From NCBI GenBank assembly GCA_031280335.1, contig JAITGZ010000103.1, positions 1 through 11,203 of the forward strand: DNA of 11,203 nucleotides, written 5' to 3'. The position numbers and the translations under genes are program-made. This DNA is from Deltaproteobacteria bacterium. GTDB lineage: Bacteria > Desulfobacterota > Desulfovibrionia > Desulfovibrionales > Desulfovibrionaceae. This document shows, piece by piece, positions 1 through 6,856 of the stretch. The notes under the pieces are model-generated. The model had not been told where the DNA came from. It made no database searches and worked only from the letters and a program-made list of their open reading frames with translations. Each line of letters begins with the position of its first letter. Within the stretch, counting starts at the first letter, position 1.

Positions 1-349
1 CTCCGAACTGACCGGCCTGCCCCCGCGCACGGTGGAAAAAACCCATGCCGTGCTGCGTGAAAACGGCATCACCTCCGGCACCATAGGATCCATGGGCGGC
101 ATTAGTCTTTCCGTGCCCCTGGAAAAGGTAAGCCTGGGGAAACTTCTGGAAATTTTTGACAACGGGGTGCAATTTGCCGCCTGTTATGGCGACAAAACCA
201 ATGACTGCCCCAATATCCCTGTTTGTCCGCGCCGGGGCAACTGGAAGGACCTTTCCGCGCGTGTGCAGAAGATGCTGGATGGGGTCTGTCTGGCAGAGGT
301 ACTGGACGGGCACGAAGGGATCGCTGCCGCCGCTGAACGGCGGCTCTGA
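1..349 (+). CDS. Rrf2-family transcriptional regulator, 3' part (5' end outside window)
   Basis: The reading frame is open from base 2, so the gene starts upstream of the window; the GTG at 32 is an internal codon. The visible part begins inside a winged helix (SELTGLPPRTVEKTHAVLRE) and is followed by the wing-like stretch SGTIGSMGGISLSVP, which matches the Rrf2 pattern S-x-G-x-x-G-G-x-x-L. Next comes the helix where Rrf2 proteins such as IscR and NsrR place their Fe-S cysteines. Here there are three cysteines, in CYGDKTNDC and CPNIPVC (spacing C-x7-C-x5-C), and another further on in DGVCLAEV. Rrf2 proteins are dimeric DNA-binding regulators that sense iron-sulfur status, nitric oxide or redox. 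The gene ends 81 bases before nrfH on the same strand, so a nitrite- or NO-responsive role over nrfHA is a reasonable inference. The target is not shown by the sequence. Confidence 0.82.
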   Translation, partial: SELTGLPPRTVEKTHAVLRENGITSGTIGSMGGISLSVPLEKVSLGKLLEIFDNGVQFAACYGDKTNDCPNIPVCPRRGNWKDLSARVQKMLDGVCLAEVLDGHEGIAAAAERRL

Positions 350-354
350 AAAAA

Positions 355-383
355 GTTAATACCCCCCTTGCAAGGGGGTTGTT
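355..383 (+). terminator. GC-rich palindrome between the Rrf2 gene and nrfH
   Basis: Bases 363-378 (CCCCCTTGCAAGGGGG) are a perfect 16-base palindrome. It starts 13 bases after the regulator's stop codon and is followed by a short T-rich stretch (TTGTTA). It can fold as a five-pair GC stem with a six-base loop, which would be a weak intrinsic terminator. As double-stranded DNA it could equally be an operator for a dimeric regulator such as the neighbouring Rrf2 protein. The tail has few consecutive Ts, so termination is uncertain. Confidence 0.45.
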
Positions 384-430
384 ACTTGCGGATGCGTTGA
401 TTAGACCTGTAGATAACGAGGAGGAAGCTG

Positions 431-904
431 ATGACTAAAAACAGAAGCCCCGGAGGAAAACGTTTTTATCTGTTAGTCGCCTTTATTGTTGGCTTCGCGG
501 CCTTCTGGACCGGCTCCATGACCATGGGCGCGACAGATGAGGCGTCTTTTTGCGCCAGCTGCCACGTCATGTCAGAGAGCGTATGGACCAACAAACTAGG
601 CGTACACGCCAAACAGGCGTGCAACGAATGCCACATGCCCGGCGGCGATTTGACCGCCTACCTGACCCTTAAGGCTACAAGAGGGCTTAGGGATGTGGCG
701 ATCAACACCTTCATGGACGTGCCGGACAACATTGAGGCCGCCAAGGACATGAAGGACGTAATCCAGGCCAATTGCGTGCGCTGCCATTACGAAACCGTGC
801 GGCAAGTCAACATGACGGTCAAGACTTACTGCACGGACTGCCATCGGGCGGTGCCCCATTTGAACAAAATGCCCATAGACAGGAGGAAGGCTGCCGATGT
901 CTAG
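431..904 (+). CDS. nrfH: NrfH, tetraheme menaquinol dehydrogenase subunit of cytochrome c nitrite reductase
   Basis: This 157-residue NapC/NirT-family cytochrome anchors NrfA to the membrane and carries electrons from menaquinol to it. A short basic N-terminus precedes one membrane helix (about residues 12-32). Four heme motifs follow: CASCH (41-45), CNECH (64-68), CVRCH (115-119) and CTDCH (134-138). The first continues as CASCHVM, so Met47 fits the unusual methionine ligand of heme 1 in NrfH. KATRGLRD (81-88) keeps the Lys-x6-Asp pair that in the known D. vulgaris NrfH structure (Lys82, Asp89) lies at the quinol site by heme 1. The start is well supported by AGGAGG at 419-424, six bases before the ATG. 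The 3' end overlaps nrfA by eight bases, so the two are translationally coupled. Identification is firm because nrfA follows directly. Confidence 0.95.
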   Translation: MTKNRSPGGKRFYLLVAFIVGFAAFWTGSMTMGATDEASFCASCHVMSESVWTNKLGVHAKQACNECHMPGGDLTAYLTLKATRGLRDVAINTFMDVPDNIEAAKDMKDVIQANCVRCHYETVRQVNMTVKTYCTDCHRAVPHLNKMPIDRRKAADV

Positions 905-2459
905 AAAATTATTGCTTACGATCCTTATGGGCGTATGCGGGGCGGCCCTTGTGCTCATAGGCTGCTCCGACGCGCAGGAACCGCTGGCACCCAAGTACAA
1001 GACCAAACTGGCCAAGGACGAACTGCGCAATTCCGCCTTCGGCAAGGAATTTCCCCAGGAGTATGCTACCTACCTGCGGAACAACGAAACCGAAATCATG
1101 ACGGAGTACAAAGGCTCCGTCGCCTTCCGCAAAAACGACGGCGTCAACCCCTTGCCCAAGGGCTTCAAGCACGCCCAGCCCTATCTCAAGAACCTCTGGC
1201 TGGGTTATCCCTTCAGCTTCGAATATAACGAAGCCAGGGGACATACTTACGCCATCAAGGACATTCTGGAAATTGACCGGGTCAGCCGCTATGACGCGGG
1301 CGGCGGTCTGCCCACCACCTGCTGGAACTGCAAAACCAGCAAAATACCCGAATGGGTGGCCCAGTACGGCGATGACAAACTTTGGGCCATGCCTTTCAAC
1401 ACCTTCAGGCCGGCCGACAAGATCAACGTGGACGAACACGTCATCGGCTGCGCCAACTGCCATAACCCGGAGACCATGGAACTGGTCATCACCAGTTTCC
1501 CGCTGGACGAGGCCCTGAAACGCCAGGGCAAAGACTGGCGCAAGATGAGCCGCAACGAGATGCGCTCTCTGGTCTGCGCCCAGTGCCATGTGGAGTACTA
1601 CTTCCAGGAGGCCAAATACGGCCCCAACCGCAAGCCGGTACTGCCCTGGGACAAGGGCATGGACGCGGACCAGATTTACGACTACTACAAGAGCAATGGC
1701 GTAGCCGAGGATAAAGGCTTTGAAGGTCAGTTCTTCGATTGGCGCCATCCTGTTTCCAAAACCCTGTCCATCAAGGTACAGCATCCGGAATACGAAACCT
1801 GGTATGACGGACCCCACGGAGCGGCCGGGGTAAGCTGCGCCGACTGCCACATGCCTTATACCCGTATGGACGGCAAAAAGAAGGTCTCCAACCATCAGTG
1901 GACTTCGCCTCTTAAGACGCCTGAAGGCATAAGCAACGCCTGCCGCCAGTGCCATGCGGACAAGTCGGCGGAATACCTGCGCGAGCGGGTGGTTTATACC
2001 CAGAAAAAGACCTTTGAAAACCTGCTTTCGGCCCAGGATATGTCGGTGCGGGCGCACGAGGCCGTGCGCCTGGCCGCTGAGTGGAGCGGTGCCAAACCGG
2101 CGAATTACGATCAACTCATGATCCAGGCCAAAGAAATGGTGCGCAAGGGCCAATTCTACTGGGATTTCCTCTCCGCCGAAAACAGCGTGGGCTTCCATAA
2201 CCCGGTCAAGGCCCTGGATACGGCCCAGAAGTCGCTGGAAGCCAGCCAAATGGCCGTGAGCTACGCCATGCAGGCCACCGGCTACGGCATAGCTCCCAAG
2301 CTGGAAGGGGACATCAAGAAGATTGTGCCGCCCATTCTGGAATGGAGCCGCAAGATGCAGATGGACAAGGCCAACCTGGATGCGCACGTCTGGACCAAGT
2401 ACCTGACGCCGCTGCCGGCAGCCGAGCTAATGTGGGAACTGCAAGATAAGATACGCTAA
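897..2459 (+). CDS. nrfA: NrfA, pentaheme cytochrome c nitrite reductase (ammonia-forming)
   Basis: NrfA reduces nitrite to ammonium with six electrons in the periplasm. The 520-residue protein has the diagnostic CxxCK motif of the catalytic heme (CWNCK, 142-146) and four CxxCH motifs at 185-189, 227-231, 314-318 and 349-353. VEYYF (Glu233, Tyr234) and KVQHPE (Lys293, Gln295, His296) match the calcium-site ligands and the active-site Tyr and His of the family. GFHNP (His434) fits a distal heme ligand in the C-terminal helical domain. The N-terminus is a lipoprotein-type signal with the lipobox LIGC, so Cys23 is probably lipidated, which would add a second membrane anchor besides NrfH. The start has AGGAGG at 881-886, ten bases upstream, inside nrfH. 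No frameshift or missing heme motif is seen. Confidence 0.97.
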   Translation: MSRKLLLTILMGVCGAALVLIGCSDAQEPLAPKYKTKLAKDELRNSAFGKEFPQEYATYLRNNETEIMTEYKGSVAFRKNDGVNPLPKGFKHAQPYLKNLWLGYPFSFEYNEARGHTYAIKDILEIDRVSRYDAGGGLPTTCWNCKTSKIPEWVAQYGDDKLWAMPFNTFRPADKINVDEHVIGCANCHNPETMELVITSFPLDEALKRQGKDWRKMSRNEMRSLVCAQCHVEYYFQEAKYGPNRKPVLPWDKGMDADQIYDYYKSNGVAEDKGFEGQFFDWRHPVSKTLSIKVQHPEYETWYDGPHGAAGVSCADCHMPYTRMDGKKKVSNHQWTSPLKTPEGISNACRQCHADKSAEYLRERVVYTQKKTFENLLSAQDMSVRAHEAVRLAAEWSGAKPANYDQLMIQAKEMVRKGQFYWDFLSAENSVGFHNPVKALDTAQKSLEASQMAVSYAMQATGYGIAPKLEGDIKKIVPPILEWSRKMQMDKANLDAHVWTKYLTPLPAAELMWELQDKIR

Positions 2460-2468
2460 CCGCTTACC

Positions 2469-2500
2469 GGGGGAGGGGCTTTGACCGCCCCTCCCCTTTT
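2469..2500 (+). terminator. Intrinsic terminator after nrfA
   Basis: GGGGAGGGGC (2470-2479) pairs perfectly with GCCCCTCCCC (2487-2496) around a seven-base loop and is followed at once by TTTT. It begins ten bases after the nrfA stop. The T-tract is only four long, so some readthrough into napC, whose ATG is 12 bases further on, is likely if napC lacks its own promoter. Confidence 0.75.
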
Positions 2501-2511
2501 CCGTCAATATC

Positions 2512-3105
2512 ATGGGCGAACATAAAAGCAAGATTCGTCCGGCAGCCTTGGGAGCGGCGGTTTTGGCCGCGTTACTGGCTTTTGCCGGTTATACGCTGCG
2601 GGCCAGCTCCAGCATGGAATTCTGCAGCGCGACCTGCCACGAAATGGGGCCGCAGGCGGAAGAATTGCGCTACTCCTCCCACGCCCTGGACGCGCAAGGC
2701 AAGCCCATCTCCTGCGCGCAGTGCCACATACCCCCCGGTTTCGGCCCGCGCTATCTGGCGGTAAAGGCTTATTCCGGCATCAAAGACCTTGTTGTGCATC
2801 TGGTTCAGTCCCCCGACCCCGCGACCATGCGCCGCGCCCCCCTGCAGCCCGTGGCCCGGCGCTTTGTGGACGATGCCAACTGCCTGGCCTGCCATGCCGA
2901 CCTTTACAAAGACGCCAAGGGGGAAAAGACTGTTTCCGATCTGGGGCGGCTGGCCCACGATGCCTACCTGGGTAAAAACGGACAGGCCAAAAGCAATTGC
3001 GCAGGCTGCCACATCAATATCGCCCACCTGCCGGCCTTTGACCGCCGCCTGCTGGTCAACCAGGCCTTTGCCGGGAGAATTTCGCTAAAGGAGGCCCGCA
3101 GATAA
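2512..3105 (+). CDS. napC: NapC-type tetraheme quinol dehydrogenase of the nitrate reductase system
   Basis: This 197-residue NapC/NirT-family cytochrome has one N-terminal membrane helix (about residues 9-30) and a periplasmic multiheme domain. It should oxidise menaquinol and feed the nitrate reductase chain, here probably through NapM because no napB is present. Three heme motifs are standard: CAQCH (68-72), CLACH (124-128) and CAGCH (163-167). The first is CSATCH (Cys38, Cys42, His43), with three residues between the cysteines instead of two, followed by EM as in CHxM. KAYSGIKD (85-92) keeps the Lys-x6-Asp quinol-site pattern seen in NrfH, of which this gene is a diverged paralogue. The ATG at 2512 is the only start in the open frame that keeps the whole helix, yet no Shine-Dalgarno sequence precedes it. 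The stop overlaps the napM start (TAATG). Confidence 0.88.
   Translation: MGEHKSKIRPAALGAAVLAALLAFAGYTLRASSSMEFCSATCHEMGPQAEELRYSSHALDAQGKPISCAQCHIPPGFGPRYLAVKAYSGIKDLVVHLVQSPDPATMRRAPLQPVARRFVDDANCLACHADLYKDAKGEKTVSDLGRLAHDAYLGKNGQAKSNCAGCHINIAHLPAFDRRLLVNQAFAGRISLKEARR
3087..3094 (+). promoter_or_regulatory. Strong ribosome binding site of napM
   Basis: AAAGGAGG lies inside the 3' end of napC, ten bases before the napM ATG. It fixes the napM start at the TAATG overlap and contrasts with the absence of any such site before napC. Confidence 0.75.
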
Positions 3106-3557
3106 TGCCCGCATTCATCAAACGCAAGCCCATGCTGTTGTTTTTGGCCCTGCTTCTGGCGCTGGGCGGGTTCTTTGCTTACATGGCGCTGGCTTTTCCC
3201 AAAGTGCGCTGCGAAGGGGCCCACCTGAACGCGCCGGATGAATACGCCGACTGCCTGGAATGCCATCTTAAAACCACCCCCAAGGTCAGCCAGGACTGGC
3301 ATGAATCCAAACACGGCGTTCTGCTGGTCAAATGCGTGGTCTGCCACGGCCAACCCGACGGCAAGGGATCCATACCCTTCAACCCGGCCCCCGACCCCAT
3401 GTTCATCTGCGCCCGCTGCCATGCGCCCTCCATTCAGCGCATGGAAGAAAAATTCGGCCTGAAGCCGGAGTGCGAAAGCTGCCACCCCAATCACCAGAAC
3501 CCCATGCACCGCAATGCCTATGAGAACAGGGCGCCATCGGACAAAACAAACTTTTAG
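3105..3557 (+). CDS. napM: NapM, tetraheme c-type cytochrome of the NapB-less nitrate reductase
   Basis: This 150-residue protein has a hydrophobic N-terminus (residues 9-30) ending in ALA, which is either a cleavable signal peptide or a single anchor. Four heme motifs follow: CLECH (50-54), CVVCH (77-81), CARCH (102-106) and CESCH (123-127). Additional histidines at 40, 66, 70, 130 and 135 are enough for bis-histidine ligation of all four hemes. The name follows from position: in D. desulfuricans ATCC 27774 a tetraheme cytochrome, NapM, lies between napC and napA, and NapB is missing. NapM is thought to carry electrons between the quinol dehydrogenase and NapA. A fifth cysteine, Cys36, lies before the first heme. 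The gene overlaps napC by one base and has a strong ribosome binding site. Confidence 0.88.
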   Translation: MPAFIKRKPMLLFLALLLALGGFFAYMALAFPKVRCEGAHLNAPDEYADCLECHLKTTPKVSQDWHESKHGVLLVKCVVCHGQPDGKGSIPFNPAPDPMFICARCHAPSIQRMEEKFGLKPECESCHPNHQNPMHRNAYENRAPSDKTNF

Positions 3558-3563
3558 CTGCAA

Positions 3564-3592
3564 AGAACAAAAGCATATGGAGCCTATATAAT
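3564..3592 (+). promoter_or_regulatory. Possible promoter before napA
   Basis: A perfect -10 hexamer TATAAT (3587-3592) lies 29 bases after the napM stop. Seventeen bases upstream is only a partial -35 match (AGAACA, 3564-3569). If it is used, napA would have its own transcript with a leader of nearly 200 bases containing the hairpin repeat. The 238-base gap inside an otherwise tightly packed operon makes a separate promoter plausible, but the -35 is weak. Confidence 0.3.
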
Positions 3593-3720
3593 TTTGGGGC
3601 GGCCGCCCCAAACCCCGCCGGAGGGGGGCATTGGCCCCCCGGCCCCCGTCAGGTTTTTCAGCCGCATAGCGGCTGAAAAAAGAAGGGGTTCAGGAGGGTG
3701 GGGTTTGAGGAGGAACCCCC
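3593..3720 (+). repeat. Mosaic GC-rich hairpin repeat, copy A (napM-napA gap)
   Basis: Several inverted repeats lie in series. Bases 3593-3612 are a perfect 20-base palindrome (TTTGGGGC, GGCC, GCCCCAAA). Bases 3623-3640 form a G6/C6 hairpin. Bases 3654-3680 form a 12-pair hairpin, TTTTTCAGCCGC with GCGGCTGAAAAA around the loop ATA. GGGGTTC (3685-3691) pairs with GAACCCC (3713-3719). The linker AACCCCGC between the first two hairpins also occurs in copy B (10267-10413). The remaining gap (3721-3780) shows nothing recognisable apart from AAGGAG at 3782-3787 before napA. Confidence 0.75.
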
Positions 3721-3795
3721 AAGACCGGAGCGAGGCGAACGCGGAGCCGCCGGCTTGAACCAGCTACATATCCAACATTTTCAAGGAGTGCAAAA

Positions 3796-6054
3796 ATGAC
3801 TTTCTCCAGACGTGAATTTTTAAAAAACAGCGCGGCCGCCGTGGCCCTTTCCGCCATCGGCGGCCCGGCCCTGGCCGCCTCCGGCCCCCAGACCGCCGAA
3901 AAGTGGGTTAAAGGCGTCTGCCGTTACTGCGGCACCGGCTGCGGCGTACTGGTGGGCGTAAAAGGCGACAAGGCCGTGGAGGTCAGGGGCGACCCCAACA
4001 ACCACAATGCCGGACTGCTCTGCCTCAAAGGCTCGCTGCTCATTCCGGTCATTTACGCTGAAGATCGCATCACCGAACCGCTGATCCGCCGGGGAGGCAA
4101 AAAATCCCCCCTGGAAAAGGTCACCTGGGACGAGGCCCTGGAATTCGCCGCCTCCCGCTTCCGCGAGGCAATTAAGAGCAAAGGACCTGATGCCGTGGCC
4201 TATTACGGCTCCGGCCAGGCCCTGACCGAAGAATCCTACCTGGCCAATAAGATATGGAAGGCCGGCTTCAGAACCAACAACGTGGACGGCAACCCCCGCC
4301 TGTGCATGGCCTCGGCCGTAGCCGGCTATCTTACCACCTTCGGCAAGGATGAGCCGATGGGCACCTACAACGACTTTGACAGCGCCACCTGCTTTTTCAT
4401 CATCGGCTCCAACACCTCCGAGGCGCACCCCATCCTCTTTGAACGCATCGCCAAGCGCAAACAAAGCTCGCCCGAAGTCAAGGTCATTGTGGCCGATCCG
4501 CGCCGCACCAATACCTCGCGCATCGCCGATATGCACATTTTTTTCAAGCCAGGTACCGACCTCGCCCTGCTCAACGGCATGGCCCACGTCATCCTGCGCG
4601 ACGAGATGGACAACAACCGCTTCCACCAGCGTTACGTCATCTTCATGGATAACGAGGGCAAGCCCAAAACCTTTGAAGAATACAAGGCTTTTCTGGCTGA
4701 TTACACCCCGGCCAAAGTGCAGGAGATCACCGGCGTGCCCGCTGACACCGTGGAGAAAGCGGCCAAAATCTTTGCCGAATCTTCCGCCTCCCTCTCCCTC
4801 TGGTGCATGGGCATCAACCAACGCACACGCGGAGTATGGGCCAACAACCTGATCCATAACCTGCACCTGATCACCGGACACATCGGCAAAAAGGGCGCGT
4901 CCCCCCTTTCCCTCACCGGACAACCCAACGCCTGCGGCGGGGTGCGCGATACCGGATCCCTGGCGCACCTGCTGCCGGCCGGACGCATGGTGGCCAACGA
5001 ACAACACCGTAAAGAGATGGAAAAATTCTGGGGCGTGCCAGAAGGCACCATCCAGCCGAAAATGGGGCACCACACCGTAGCCCTGTTTGAAGCCATGGCC
5101 AAGGGTGATGTGCAGGCTGTGTTCATCCACTGCACCAACCCGGCGCATACCCTGCCCCACCTGAACAAGCACACCAAGGGGCTGGAGACGGCCTTTGTGG
5201 CCATGACCGAATGCTTCATGGACGCCGAAACCGTCAAGTATGCCGATGTGGTCTTTCCCGCCGCCTTCTGGTGCGAGACCGAAGGCGTTTACGGCTGTAC
5301 GGAACGGCGCTACGCCCTGACCGAACAGGCCATCAAACCCATGGGCAACAGCCGCCCGGTGGTGCAGATACTCATGGATTTCGCCCAAAAGGCCGGGGTG
5401 GACCCCAAGCTTATCCCCTATAAAAACGCCGCTGACATATGGGAAGAATGGCGTACCCTGAGCAAGGGCTCGCCCTACGACTTCTACGGCATTACCAGAG
5501 AGCGCCTGAAAAAGGCTTCCGGCATCAAGTGGCCCTGCCCCACAGAAGACCACCCCGGCACCAACCTGCGTTATGTGCGGGGCGAAGACCCGCTGGTGCC
5601 CAAAGACCATCCCAACCCCATCTCCTTTTACGGCCGGCCCGACGGCAAGGTTGTGGTCTATCTGCGTCCCCACCAGCCGCCCTTTGAGCCGGCGGACGCG
5701 GATTACCCCTTTGTACTGACCACCGGCAGGGTAATTGACCACTGGCATACCGCCACCATGACCGGCAAAGTGCCGGAACTCAAAAAGGCCTATCCCTCCG
5801 CCTATGTGGAAATAAACCCCCAGGACGCCGCCAAGCTCAATATCCGCAACGGCGACCAAGTGGTGCTGGAAACCAAACGCGACAAAATGACCTTCCCGGC
5901 CAGGGTTACGGATACCTGTATGCCCGGTCTGGTCTTCTGCCCCTTCTTTGACAAAAATAAACTGGTCAACCGCCTCTTCCACGATGCCACGGACGCGGCC
6001 TCAAGAGAGCCGGAGTATAAAATCTGCTCCACCAAGGTCTATAAGCAGGCTTGA
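3796..6054 (+). CDS. napA: NapA, periplasmic nitrate reductase catalytic subunit (Mo-bisMGD, 4Fe-4S)
   Basis: NapA reduces nitrate to nitrite in the periplasm. The 752-residue precursor starts with a Tat signal containing SRREFLK (residues 4-10) and a hydrophobic stretch ending near PALAAS (25-29). The 4Fe-4S ligands are Cys42, Cys45, Cys49 and Cys76 (C-x2-C-x3-C-x26-C), and Lys78 just after the last is the expected conserved relay lysine. NPRLCMASAV places the molybdenum ligand at Cys170, at about the spacing expected from Cys140 of the mature D. desulfuricans enzyme. Molybdopterin-family landmarks continue to the C-terminus, including GQPNACGG, a TTGRVIDHWHT segment and a C-terminal beta-barrel region. 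The length fits the short monomeric Desulfovibrio type, not the longer NapAB type. AAGGAG (3782-3787) supports the ATG. The frame is intact throughout. Confidence 0.97.
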   Translation: MTFSRREFLKNSAAAVALSAIGGPALAASGPQTAEKWVKGVCRYCGTGCGVLVGVKGDKAVEVRGDPNNHNAGLLCLKGSLLIPVIYAEDRITEPLIRRGGKKSPLEKVTWDEALEFAASRFREAIKSKGPDAVAYYGSGQALTEESYLANKIWKAGFRTNNVDGNPRLCMASAVAGYLTTFGKDEPMGTYNDFDSATCFFIIGSNTSEAHPILFERIAKRKQSSPEVKVIVADPRRTNTSRIADMHIFFKPGTDLALLNGMAHVILRDEMDNNRFHQRYVIFMDNEGKPKTFEEYKAFLADYTPAKVQEITGVPADTVEKAAKIFAESSASLSLWCMGINQRTRGVWANNLIHNLHLITGHIGKKGASPLSLTGQPNACGGVRDTGSLAHLLPAGRMVANEQHRKEMEKFWGVPEGTIQPKMGHHTVALFEAMAKGDVQAVFIHCTNPAHTLPHLNKHTKGLETAFVAMTECFMDAETVKYADVVFPAAFWCETEGVYGCTERRYALTEQAIKPMGNSRPVVQILMDFAQKAGVDPKLIPYKNAADIWEEWRTLSKGSPYDFYGITRERLKKASGIKWPCPTEDHPGTNLRYVRGEDPLVPKDHPNPISFYGRPDGKVVVYLRPHQPPFEPADADYPFVLTTGRVIDHWHTATMTGKVPELKKAYPSAYVEINPQDAAKLNIRNGDQVVLETKRDKMTFPARVTDTCMPGLVFCPFFDKNKLVNRLFHDATDAASREPEYKICSTKVYKQA

Positions 6055-6066
6055 GGCGTACTATCC

Positions 6067-6093
6067 CATTGGGGGGGCCACGCCCCCCCAATG
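6067..6093 (+). other. Very stable hairpin between napA and napD
   Basis: CATTGGGGGGGC (6067-6078) pairs perfectly with GCCCCCCCAATG (6082-6093) around the three-base loop CAC. It begins 13 bases after the napA stop and has no T-tract after it. It is therefore more likely to protect the napA mRNA from 3' decay, or to reduce expression of the distal genes, than to terminate fully. Whether it belongs to the mosaic repeat family is unclear. Confidence 0.65.
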
Positions 6094-6113
6094 TAATCTG
6101 ACAGGTTCCATTT

Positions 6114-6368
6114 ATGGCCATAATGGGTTTTTTAGCGCGCTGCGCCACAGCGCGGGATTGCCCGCAGGTGGAAGCGGCGCTTACGGCCATGCCCGGCCTC
6201 AGCTCCTACGGCATTCACCGTGACTGCTATGTCGTGGCCGTGGCCGAAGCCCCTTCCACAGAGCTGGAACCTTTACTCCAGCAGGTTAAAGAGATACCCG
6301 GCGTGTTAAGCTGCCTGGTCACCTCCGTTAACCTTGAGGACGAACAGGATGGGGGCGGGATGCCGTGA
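6114..6368 (+). CDS. napD: NapD, chaperone for NapA maturation
   Basis: NapD is a small cytoplasmic protein that binds the Tat signal peptide of NapA and holds back export until the cofactor is inserted. This one has 84 residues, close to the usual size. It shows the ferredoxin-like pattern of the family: a first strand (MAIMGFLARC), a helix (CPQVEAALTAMPG), a strand pair through YGIHRDCYVVAVAEA, a second helix (STELEPLLQQVKEIPG) and a final strand (VLSCLVTSVNLED). Sequence similarity in NapD is generally low, so the call rests on this pattern and on its place between napA and napG. No strong ribosome binding site precedes the ATG at 6114; Met4 (6123) is an alternative start. The stop overlaps the start of napG. 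Confidence 0.85.
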   Translation: MAIMGFLARCATARDCPQVEAALTAMPGLSSYGIHRDCYVVAVAEAPSTELEPLLQQVKEIPGVLSCLVTSVNLEDEQDGGGMP

Positions 6369-6856
6369 TGGGCGGGCCGCCTTTTTTGCGCCCGCCCGGC
6401 GTGGTATCGGAGGAGGACTTGCGGGTGAGGTGCATATCCTGCGGTCAATGCGCCCAGGTATGCAATTATAAATGTGTGCGCCTTTCTCCGGATTTTTTTC
6501 TGGGTCCGACCACCCCCAAAATTTTTCAGCGCGAAAGCCCCTGTTTCCTGTGCATGAAGTGCAGCGCGATCTGCCCCACCGGCGCCTTGCGCGATGTGCC
6601 CATGTCCGGCGCGGGCATGGGCAAGGCCGCGCTGGATAAAGAAATATGCCTGAACCACCGCCGCGAAAGACGCGTCAGCTGCTGGACCTGTTATGAACGC
6701 TGCCCCCTCAAAGGCACAGCCATCATCCTGGAAAAAGGCTATACCCCCAAAGTGATGGAAGAACTCTGCGCCGGCTGCGGGGTATGCGAATATGTCTGCC
6801 CCACAGGGGCGATCAAAGTTACCCCTGCCCGTTTTCCGGCCAAGAAAAGCGCATGA
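6368..6856 (+). CDS. napG: NapG, four-cluster ferredoxin-type protein, without Tat signal
   Basis: The protein carries four [4Fe-4S] motifs: CISCGQCAQVCNYKC, CFLCMKCSAICPTG, CLNHRRERRVSCWTCYERCP and CAGCGVCEYVCPTG. The opening FLRPPGVVSEEDL and the third-cluster region, with CLNH, CY and RCPL, resemble NapG and not the cytoplasmic NapF. Known NapG proteins begin with a Tat signal of about 40 residues and work with NapH as a quinol dehydrogenase. This protein has only about 20 residues before the first cysteine and no twin arginine. The frame upstream is closed by TGA at 6335-6337 with no other start, so the signal has not been missed. I chose ATG at 6368, which overlaps the napD stop (TGATG); GTG at 6365 is one codon earlier. 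The 3' end overlaps napH by four bases. Confidence 0.85.
   Translation: MGGPPFLRPPGVVSEEDLRVRCISCGQCAQVCNYKCVRLSPDFFLGPTTPKIFQRESPCFLCMKCSAICPTGALRDVPMSGAGMGKAALDKEICLNHRRERRVSCWTCYERCPLKGTAIILEKGYTPKVMEELCAGCGVCEYVCPTGAIKVTPARFPAKKSA

Noticed and set aside
909..2387. Long open frame on the minus strand opposite nrfA
   Set aside because: It is exactly antisense to a gene with all five heme motifs. GC-rich third positions produce such frames, and the translation has no recognisable domain.
3654..3681. Simple intrinsic terminator for napM
   Set aside because: The T-run comes before the stem and As follow it on both strands, so it is not the usual stem-then-T layout. I treat it as part of repeat copy A.
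3820..5982. 720-codon minus-strand open frame opposite napA
   Set aside because: It is a composition shadow of napA; the protein is a Gly-, Val- and His-rich string without motifs.
6784..6852. N-terminal extension of NapH by 23 codons
   Set aside because: It lies inside napG in another frame; the ATGA overlap at 6853 gives a normal NapH N-terminus.
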